A stretch of DNA of 10,418 nucleotides from NCBI GenBank assembly GCA_014534095.1, contig JACVSD010000063.1:1-10418 (forward strand), given 5' to 3'. The translations under genes and the position numbers were made by a program. The notes below the pieces were generated by a model. That model searched no databases, was not told the DNA's origin, and was given only the letters and a program-made list of their open reading frames with translations. Positions 1-4,881 of the stretch are shown piece after piece; positions within the stretch are counted from its first letter, which is position 1, and every line of letters starts with the position of its first letter. The DNA is from Nitrospiraceae bacterium. Lineage in GTDB: Bacteria; Nitrospirota; Nitrospiria; Nitrospirales; Nitrospiraceae.

Positions 1-48
1 TGCCACCAAACCGGCGACTGCGAAATATGTCAACAATAATGGTCTCAT
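1..48 (-). CDS. Start of an exported protein, cut by the left edge
   Basis: Only the first 16 codons are present. They read M-R-P-L-L-L-T-Y-F-A-V-A-G-L-V-A, a short basic start and a hydrophobic core typical of a Sec signal peptide, so the product is exported or membrane-anchored. The ATG at 48-46 is well supported by GGGAGGAG at 61-54 with a 5-nt spacer. It lies 21 bp downstream of the beta-barrel gene on the same strand, so the two are almost certainly co-transcribed behind the NusG-like gene. In exopolysaccharide operons this position is often held by a polysaccharide export (Wza-like) or periplasmic assembly protein, but nothing visible here decides that. Confidence 0.7.
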   Translation of the reverse strand, partial: MRPLLLTYFAVAGLVA

Positions 49-53
49 GTTTA

Positions 54-61
54 CTCCTCCC
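54..61 (-). promoter_or_regulatory. Strong ribosome binding site
   Basis: GGGAGGAG on the minus strand, 5 nt before the ATG at 48-46. It fixes the start of the edge-truncated exported protein and shows that a new gene begins here. Confidence 0.75.
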
Positions 62-69
62 TCAAACTG

Positions 70-1323
70 TTATTCCCATCGATAGGGAATGGCAAATTCG
101 AGCCGCAGCCAGTACACGTTCCTCGGGATAATCACATTATCGACGGTGGCGCCTCCAATCGGACGAAAGTTGCCTTCCTGGTAGCTGAAGTAGGCAGACG
201 CCTTCGCTGTGACATATCGATTGAACTGATAGGCCCCTTCCAAATAGGCAGTGTAGACAGTGGAATCAAAGGTGGAACTCTTGATCCAGGAGGCCAAAGG
301 CCCGGCGGTAAAGGTGAAGTGCTTGACCGGCTCATAACTCATGCTGGCGATAACACTATCCGCCCGGGTACTGCCGACTGTTCCAATAATCGTCGTGACC
401 GTACTGGTGTAGGTCAAACTCAGGTCGCCGCCCTGTATTCGCCGGCGGAGACTGACGAACAATTCAGGAAAGTCGTCTAGTCTCCCATTGGAGATACGTG
501 GACCCGCTCGCATGTCCAGCCTCGTTTCGGCCGAGAACTCGTGAGTCCACGCCAGCATGAAGGCATGGGCTGTGAACGGTTCGGCACTCGCGGACGTTCC
601 ACCTAGGATCACTGTACTGTTCAAGTCGCCACCGAAGGTAAAGTGCCGCCCGACATAGGCCGGCCCGATTGTATCGTGGGGTGACACGCGCCGGTCGAGC
701 CCAAGATTGAGAACGTGCGAATCGATGTTCAAAACATCGGCAAAATTGTCGTGAGAATAGGCGTACTGAGCCGTTGCTCGGGTGCTCGCATCGAAACGAT
801 ACTCAGTGCTCGGATTCAAGTAATACCGCTCTGATTTAAACCGCGCGACCTGCGCCGACGTCAGTATGTTGAGTTCAAACGGGGTCTTGGTCTCCCCATA
901 TCCGAAGATATTTCCCACCGTCCAGTTGGTGGAGGGTCGCCCCCGTATTTCCAATGTCCCGAATTGCCGTTGCTGGACCGTGTTCAGCTGCGTCAGCTTG
1001 TTATACACTTCAGAGTCAAAACGATAATCCGCGATGACGGTGAAGGGCGTCGACCGGTAGCTCGCCTGCAAGCCCGGCGTCACGCGATAAAAGACGTCGT
1101 CCTGCCGGTTCCCACGCAGCGAGAAAAACACGTTGTCGTCGTACAAGACGCCGGCGGCCACCCACGGCATGATATAGACGCCTTCCGGCACGCGGTCCCC
1201 GCTTACGGTGATCGGAGACTTCGGCAGCGCCTGATAGACCTGAGCCGTGAGGACGTCGGGAAACGCGAACAACCCGAAAAGGAAAAAGGCGATGCCCCTG
1301 ACGATGCCCCATTCGTCGCGCAT
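70..1323 (-). CDS. Outer-membrane beta-barrel protein of a putative exopolysaccharide locus
   Basis: The 417-residue product has a signal peptide: hydrophobic residues 11-27, with likely cleavage after the L-T-A at 25-27. The mature chain is a long series of alternating polar/hydrophobic stretches rich in Tyr, Phe, Thr and Arg with short turns (for example around residues 50-130 and 290-415), which is the pattern of a large outer-membrane beta-barrel. It resembles the BBP2/EpsL-like barrels of exopolysaccharide and exosortase loci, where such proteins are thought to act as outer-membrane ports; that assignment is by look and context, not by search. The chain ends Y-R-W-E, so the usual terminal Phe of BamA substrates is replaced by a penultimate aromatic. 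It starts 54 bp after the NusG-like gene and ends 21 bp before the next exported protein. The Shine-Dalgarno before the ATG is weak (AAAGAG, distant), which suggests coupling or a slightly different start. Confidence 0.75.
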   Translation of the reverse strand: MRDEWGIVRGIAFFLFGLFAFPDVLTAQVYQALPKSPITVSGDRVPEGVYIMPWVAAGVLYDDNVFFSLRGNRQDDVFYRVTPGLQASYRSTPFTVIADYRFDSEVYNKLTQLNTVQQRQFGTLEIRGRPSTNWTVGNIFGYGETKTPFELNILTSAQVARFKSERYYLNPSTEYRFDASTRATAQYAYSHDNFADVLNIDSHVLNLGLDRRVSPHDTIGPAYVGRHFTFGGDLNSTVILGGTSASAEPFTAHAFMLAWTHEFSAETRLDMRAGPRISNGRLDDFPELFVSLRRRIQGGDLSLTYTSTVTTIIGTVGSTRADSVIASMSYEPVKHFTFTAGPLASWIKSSTFDSTVYTAYLEGAYQFNRYVTAKASAYFSYQEGNFRPIGGATVDNVIIPRNVYWLRLEFAIPYRWE

Positions 1324-1377
1324 AAAGTGACAGACTCTTTCTTTAGACTGGCTCCGGAAGACACGCCCGTCTCCCGC

Positions 1378-1980
1378 TCAGGCAGCGACGGCCATCGTGG
1401 AGTCCACCTCCACGGCCACGCTGCGCTGAAACAAATGAACCGACAAGACCAGCAAGCCCTTGCTTGCATGTCGCTCGACCAGAATGCCTTCGACGTCCGC
1501 AAGCGGGCCGCTCGTGATCCGCACCCGTTGACCGGCTCGCAAGTAAGGATGCGGCACAGCGCGCAGGTTAGACTGAACAACCGCTCGAATCGCATTAATT
1601 TCCTGGTTCGGGACTTCGGCCAGACGGCCCTCTCCGTTGGCCAGCACGCAGACAAGTCGCCGTGCACTCACTAATTCGGCATAGCGGCTATCGATCAATT
1701 CGTCACGGACGAACAGGTACCCAGGAAACATCGGTGTGAGGATGCGGTGCTTGACCCCCGCTCGACGCGACCAGGTCTGGATCTTCGGTAAGAAGACTTC
1801 GAATCCTTTCACGGTCAACTGATCGTACACCAATTGTTCGCAATGACTGTGCGTCCACAAGGCATACCAGGGTGCATGGACTCGTGGTTTGACTGGAGAG
1901 ACCGACTCCAAGCCGCTCATTGCCGGACTTTCACACAACACCTGTTCTGCCAAGGCTTCGCCCCCTTCGGTTTTGGTCAT
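1378..1980 (-). CDS. NusG paralog (RfaH/UpxY-type transcription antiterminator)
   Basis: This 200-residue protein has the two-domain NusG plan. The NGN domain spans about residues 36-137 and includes P-W-Y-A-L-W-T at 37-43, the G-F-E-V-F-L-P stretch at 59-65 and the signature M-F-P-G-Y-L-F-V at 84-91. A linker leads to a KOW domain at about 147-173 (L-R-A-G-Q-R-V-R-I-T-S-G-P-L). The NGN domain binds RNA polymerase and suppresses pausing or termination; paralogs of this kind work on specific long envelope operons rather than genome-wide. Housekeeping nusG normally sits with secE and ribosomal genes, whereas this copy heads a run of exported proteins, which supports a specialised role. Its 35-residue N-terminal extension before the NGN domain is low in similarity to anything obvious. 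Met21 (codon 1920-1918) is a possible alternative start; neither ATG has a strong Shine-Dalgarno. Its leader is unusually structured. Confidence 0.88.
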   Translation of the reverse strand: MTKTEGGEALAEQVLCESPAMSGLESVSPVKPRVHAPWYALWTHSHCEQLVYDQLTVKGFEVFLPKIQTWSRRAGVKHRILTPMFPGYLFVRDELIDSRYAELVSARRLVCVLANGEGRLAEVPNQEINAIRAVVQSNLRAVPHPYLRAGQRVRITSGPLADVEGILVERHASKGLLVLSVHLFQRSVAVEVDSTMAVAA

Positions 1981-2016
1981 GTTCCCAAACCCGACCTAAC
2001 TGCACGACGGCTCTCC

Positions 2017-2147
2017 GGCCTAACCGCTACCTCTGCCCTTATAGGGAAGAGAAGTTGGCAGCCCGAATCCGTTTGCATGGTGCGGAGCAAAAGGTGCCCA
2101 CTTGACACGCTCAACAGTCATGCAGGCGTCACAGTAGCGGATAGGCC
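2017..2147 (-). promoter_or_regulatory. Candidate structured leader RNA or paired operator of the NusG-like operon
   Basis: Plus-strand 2134-2147 reads GTAGCGGATAGGCC and the minus strand at 2030-2017 reads GTAGCGGTTAGGCC, a 13/14 inverted repeat. In a minus-strand transcript the arms would pair as a 14-bp stem with one U-U mismatch enclosing 103 nt. Directly inside the 3' arm lies a hairpin (2031-2051) whose arms CTCT-CCCT and AGGG-AGAG pair through a single mismatch around a TAT loop. Weaker internal stems include TGACGC with GTGTCA (minus 2132-2127 with 2107-2102) and GGGCA with TGCTC. The start codon of the NusG-like gene follows 36 nt after the 3' arm. This could be a cis-acting RNA, or two inverted protein sites 117 bp apart (about 11 helical turns). 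It matches no riboswitch class I could recognise. Confidence 0.4.
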
Positions 2148-2221
2148 CCCTCCGGACTATCGGGGTTACACCCGTAATTGCATGAGGAAAACACCGGATG
2201 GCTGCTCAGGGAATTCACTGG

Positions 2222-2230
2222 TGATATAAC
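2222..2230 (+). promoter_or_regulatory. Candidate extended -10 promoter for the glycosyltransferase
   Basis: TG-A-TATAAC is an extended -10 with five of six consensus bases in the hexamer. The -35 region is poor (TGCTCA at 2203-2208, 3/6), which an extended -10 can tolerate. It would start transcription near 2237 and leave a leader of about 150 nt. It also sits in the loop side of the CTGGT/ACCAG dyad (2218-2222 with 2229-2233), which could be an operator. Confidence 0.3.
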
Positions 2231-2276
2231 CAGGGAGCATCGGAGGCCGAGCCAGGGAGACCTATGGCGCTTCACA

Positions 2277-2303
2277 AGGGTCAACCCTAGTTCGAAGGGT
2301 TTT
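2277..2303 (+). terminator. Attenuator-like overlapping hairpins in the glycosyltransferase leader
   Basis: AACCCT (2283-2288) pairs with AGGGTT (2296-2301) around a 7-nt loop, and the T run continues to 2303, giving a weak intrinsic-terminator shape on the plus strand. CCCT (2285-2288) can instead pair with AGGG (2277-2280) around TCAA. The two pairings exclude each other because they share 2285-2288. Stems are short (6 and 4 bp), so regulation is only a possibility. Confidence 0.3.
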
Positions 2304-2387
2304 GTCCTCTCGTCATAGTGAACGAGTCCAGGGTGCCAACGCCGGAATGTCTCCCCTTCATTTGAACCAAGGAAAGGACCGTCGCAC

Positions 2388-3512
2388 ATGAAGATTGCTC
2401 AAATCTCTCCCCTGTGGGAAAGCGTACCTCCTAAGCTCTATGGAGGGACGGAACGGATCGTCTCCTACATCACCGAGGAGCTGGTGCGGCGAGGTCATGA
2501 CGTCACCCTCTTTGCCAGCGGGGATTCCGAAACGACGGCTCGGCTTAGACCGGCCTGCCCGCGGGCACTCCGGCTGCTGACCGGGCCGGTCAATCGCGAC
2601 GCGCCCTTTATTGTTATGCAGGAGCATGCCTTGGCCCGCGACGCCGACCAATTTGACATTATCCATTCTCATCTCGACTTTTTGAGCTTTCCCCTGAGCC
2701 GCCGCTGCCCCACGCCGGTGCTGACGACATTGCATGGACGGTTGGATCTTCCGGAACTCGCGCCGGTCTTTAGCGAATATGCGGATATGCCGGTCGTCTC
2801 CATCTCCAACGCCCAGCGGTTGCCGCTCCCTCAAGCCAATTGGCAAGGCACCGTCTATCATGGTCTGCCTGACCTCTATACGTTCCATCCGCGTCCCGGA
2901 TCGTATCTTGCTTTCCTCGGGAGGATTTCGCCTGAGAAACGGCCGGATCATGCGATTGAAATTGCGAAACGGGTCGGAATCCCGCTACGCCTGGCCGCCA
3001 AGGTCGATCCCGTCGATCGGGAATACTTTGAAACCAAGATTGAGCCGCTGCTGGATCATCCACTCGTGGAATATGTCGGCGAGATCAGCGATGCGGAAAA
3101 GTGTGATTTTCTAGGGGACGCAGCCGCGGTGCTTTGCCCCTACGATTGGCCAGAACCCTTCGGCATCGTCTTGATCGAGGCCCTGGCCTGCGGCACGCCG
3201 GTGTTCGCCTATCGCCGCGGATCCATACCGGAAATCATTGAAGACGGCGTCACGGGGTTCATTTGCGACAATATCAACGACATGGTGGCAGCGATGGATC
3301 GTCTACCGCTCTTAGAGCGGCAGCGCTGCCGGGACTCGTTCGAATCCCGGTTTACCGTGCAACGGATGACGGATGACTATCTGGCCATTTATGAGCGCAT
3401 GGCCGCCATGCGGACAAGACCCACGGCTCGCGTCAACGGCCGAATCTCGCGGTCCGCGAGCCGAGCCAGAATTGCGGCTGCCGCGGCTGCGCCGCACCCG
3501 GACGCGGCATGA
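2388..3512 (+). CDS. Glycosyltransferase family 4 (GT-B fold)
   Basis: The 374-residue cytoplasmic enzyme would move a sugar from a nucleotide-activated donor with retention of configuration; the acceptor cannot be told. The N-terminal acceptor domain has the Gly-rich loop Y-G-G-T-E-R at 18-23, D-I-I-H-S-H at 90-95 and T-L-H-G at 114-117. The C-terminal donor domain starts near F-L-G-R-I-S-P-E-K-R (176-185) and carries the GT4 E-x7-E pair Glu256/Glu264 in E-P-F-G-I-V-L-I-E, followed by G-T-P-V at 269-272 and I-P-E-I-I at 280-284. The ATG is supported by GGAAAGGA 9 nt upstream. The last 30 or so residues are Arg- then Ala-rich and look like a disordered tail outside the fold. The gene is alone on its strand, divergent from the envelope operon on the left, so a role in surface polysaccharide is plausible but not shown. 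Confidence 0.88.
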   Translation: MKIAQISPLWESVPPKLYGGTERIVSYITEELVRRGHDVTLFASGDSETTARLRPACPRALRLLTGPVNRDAPFIVMQEHALARDADQFDIIHSHLDFLSFPLSRRCPTPVLTTLHGRLDLPELAPVFSEYADMPVVSISNAQRLPLPQANWQGTVYHGLPDLYTFHPRPGSYLAFLGRISPEKRPDHAIEIAKRVGIPLRLAAKVDPVDREYFETKIEPLLDHPLVEYVGEISDAEKCDFLGDAAAVLCPYDWPEPFGIVLIEALACGTPVFAYRRGSIPEIIEDGVTGFICDNINDMVAAMDRLPLLERQRCRDSFESRFTVQRMTDDYLAIYERMAAMRTRPTARVNGRISRSASRARIAAAAAAPHPDAA

Positions 3513-3519
3513 TGTTATA

Positions 3520-3621
3520 AGACTCCGGCGGCTTCAGAGCCGCCGGCTCTCGCCTTGCCGGGCCCGCTCAGGACCCCCTGTACCTATCCACTGCTGGTGC
3601 ACCGCTGCATAGACTCCGGCG
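3520..3621 (+). repeat. 11-bp direct repeat flanking the convergent intergenic region
   Basis: AGACTCCGGCG occurs exactly at 3520-3530 and again at 3611-3621, 91 bp apart. The first copy overlaps the left arm of the hairpin; the second ends 2 bp before the transaldolase stop codon. No open reading frame of note lies between. It may be chance or the trace of a small duplication. Confidence 0.45.
3525..3546. terminator. Strong hairpin between convergent genes
   Basis: CCGGCGGCT (3525-3533) and AGCCGCCGG (3538-3546) form a perfect 9-bp GC-rich stem with a TCAG loop, 12 bp after the glycosyltransferase stop and 77 bp beyond the transaldolase stop. There is no good T run on the plus side; the minus side continues AGTCTTATAA, which is slightly T-rich. 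It probably ends transcription from both directions or stabilises 3' ends. Confidence 0.55.
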
Positions 3622-3623
3622 TG

Positions 3624-4763
3624 TCATGCACGCAAAGCCTGCATCCCATGGCTCACATACCGCTGCCGCTTCACATCCAAGGCCTTGACCGCTGTATCGA
3701 ATGCGTCGATGAACTTCTGCACCCCCTCATGCTCCAACTGCCAAGCCACACGGTCGAGATCGATGCCCAGGTCATTCAACTGCTCGAGGATGCGTGAGGC
3801 CTGTTCTACGTGCTGCTCGATGGCGTCGGGCTTCGCCTCACCGTGGTCCGCAAAGGCTTCGATCGTCGCCTCTGGCATCGTATTGACGGTATCCCGTCCG
3901 ATCAATGGCTCGACATAATAGACGTCGCGATACGCTGGATTCTTGGTGCCCGTGCTCGCCCAAAGCGGGCGCTGGACCCGCGCCCCGTGGCCGGCCAGCC
4001 GCCTCCACCGTTCACTCGCGACGCCTTGGCGAAAGACTTGATACGCCAATTTGGCGCTGGCCACGGCGGCTTGTCCCCGCAATGTTCCGATGCGTTGGTC
4101 ATCCCCCCCTGACACCCGCTGGCTCAACAGCTGGTCCACGAGCACATCGATCCGGCTCAGGAAAAAGCTCGCCACCGACATCACTGGACGCAGCGGCAGT
4201 CCCTCGGCCGCTCGCCGCTCGAGCGCCGCCATATGCGCCTCCATCACCGCTTGATACGCGGCGACAGAAAATAACAGGGTGACGTTGACCGACACGCCCT
4301 CATAGAGCATTTGTTGGATCGCGATTACGCCCTGATGAGTGCCCGGAATCTTGATGAACAAATTGGGCCGGTCGACCAACGCAACATAGCGCCGGGCTTC
4401 CTGCATGGTGCCCTCCGGGTCGTGTGCCAGATGAGGCGAGACTTCCAGGCTGACATAGCCGTCGATGCCGTCGGTTTGCCGGTACACGTCCATCAACAGG
4501 TCACAGGCCTGTTTGACGTCGGTGACCAGGAGATGTTCGTAGATCTCGCTCGTCGTCCGACCCTGCACGGCCCACTCCCGGATGTCTTGATCGTACTCAT
4601 CACTCTTCAGGGCCTGCCCGAAGGTAGCCGGATTAGCCGTAATGCCTCGCAAGCCTTCGTCACGGATCCGCCGTGCGAGGTCGCCGTCGACCAGCATCTT
4701 TCTCGTGAGGTTATCCAGCCAATAACTTTGACCGCAATTCTGGAGATCAATAAGGCGGTTCAT
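3624..4763 (-). CDS. tal: Transaldolase
   Basis: The enzyme shuttles a dihydroxyacetone unit between sugar phosphates (sedoheptulose 7-phosphate plus glyceraldehyde 3-phosphate to erythrose 4-phosphate plus fructose 6-phosphate) in the non-oxidative pentose phosphate pathway. The 379-residue length fits the longer type found in actinobacteria and cyanobacteria. Visible landmarks: I-T-A-N-P at 41-45, the Schiff-base lysine Lys138 in N-L-F-I-K-I-P-G-T, S-V-N-V-T-L-L-F-S at 158-166, S-V-A-S-F-F-L-S-R-I-D near 196-206, and the C-terminal L-W-A-S-T-G-T-K-N-P and D-T-V-N-T-M-P-E-A-T blocks. I chose the ATG at 4763 because GGAAAGG precedes it by 5 nt and the family begins here; the frame stays open for 25 more codons upstream without a ribosome site. 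It follows ligD by 118 nt on the same strand, so it may be the operon's last gene or have its own promoter. Confidence 0.93.
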   Translation of the reverse strand: MNRLIDLQNCGQSYWLDNLTRKMLVDGDLARRIRDEGLRGITANPATFGQALKSDEYDQDIREWAVQGRTTSEIYEHLLVTDVKQACDLLMDVYRQTDGIDGYVSLEVSPHLAHDPEGTMQEARRYVALVDRPNLFIKIPGTHQGVIAIQQMLYEGVSVNVTLLFSVAAYQAVMEAHMAALERRAAEGLPLRPVMSVASFFLSRIDVLVDQLLSQRVSGGDDQRIGTLRGQAAVASAKLAYQVFRQGVASERWRRLAGHGARVQRPLWASTGTKNPAYRDVYYVEPLIGRDTVNTMPEATIEAFADHGEAKPDAIEQHVEQASRILEQLNDLGIDLDRVAWQLEHEGVQKFIDAFDTAVKALDVKRQRYVSHGMQALRA

Positions 4764-4768
4764 ACGTG

Positions 4769-4775
4769 CCTTTCC
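4769..4775 (-). promoter_or_regulatory. Ribosome binding site fixing the transaldolase start
   Basis: GGAAAGG on the minus strand, 5 nt before the ATG at 4763-4761. It decides for this start over the in-frame ATG at 4838. Confidence 0.7.
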
Positions 4776-4881
4776 ATGGATACAGCAACAGCCAAGTGGA
4801 TCCACACATTCTCGCGGGCGGTTCTCGGTCTTGTCCACTGGGGCCTTCCCCGAGGACCCTGCCTTTTGGGAGTCAGGCGTG

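Larger units (their letters stand above)
1981..2387. other. Divergent intergenic regulatory region
   Basis: This stretch separates the minus-strand NusG-like gene from the plus-strand glycosyltransferase and shows no credible protein-coding gene. It holds a long interrupted inverted repeat (2017-2030 with 2134-2147), a compact hairpin at 2031-2051, an extended -10 candidate at 2222-2230 inside a CTGGT/ACCAG dyad (2218-2233), overlapping hairpins at 2277-2301, a CTCGT/ACGAG hairpin at 2309-2326 and the Shine-Dalgarno GGAAAGGA at 2371-2378. TGCATG occurs three times (2074-2079 and 2179-2184 on plus, 2119-2124 on minus). The density of dyads is well above that elsewhere in the window. No clear sigma-70 promoter for the NusG-like gene could be found by eye. 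Confidence 0.7.

Noticed and set aside
964..1674. A 236-codon plus-strand frame across the barrel/NusG junction
   Set aside because: It is antisense to two well-supported genes, shows no recognisable domain, and has the Arg/His/Gln-rich make-up of a reverse-frame shadow in GC-rich DNA.
2086..2101. Sigma-54 promoter on the minus strand (GGGCAC...TTGCT)
   Set aside because: The elements look right but GG and GC are 8 or 9 bp apart instead of the required 10, a spacing that sigma-54 does not tolerate.
2102..2107. Perfect TTGACA -35 element on the plus strand
   Set aside because: No -10-like hexamer lies 16-18 bp downstream (2124-2131 is GC-rich GGCGTC), so it is not a usable promoter as it stands.
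2017..2190. c-di-GMP (GEMM) riboswitch on either strand
   Set aside because: There is a passing likeness to the GGTAGCGG and GGGGTTAC stretches of GEMM-I, but the conserved GGCAAACC and GACGCAAAGCC blocks are missing in the required order.
4764..4838. N-terminal extension of transaldolase to the ATG at 4838
   Set aside because: There is no Shine-Dalgarno there, and GGAAAGG stands 5 nt before the ATG at 4763, where the family sequence starts.
4840..4851. Hairpin GGGG-CCTT-CCCC between ligD and tal as a terminator
   Set aside because: Only a 4-bp stem with no T run on the minus strand.
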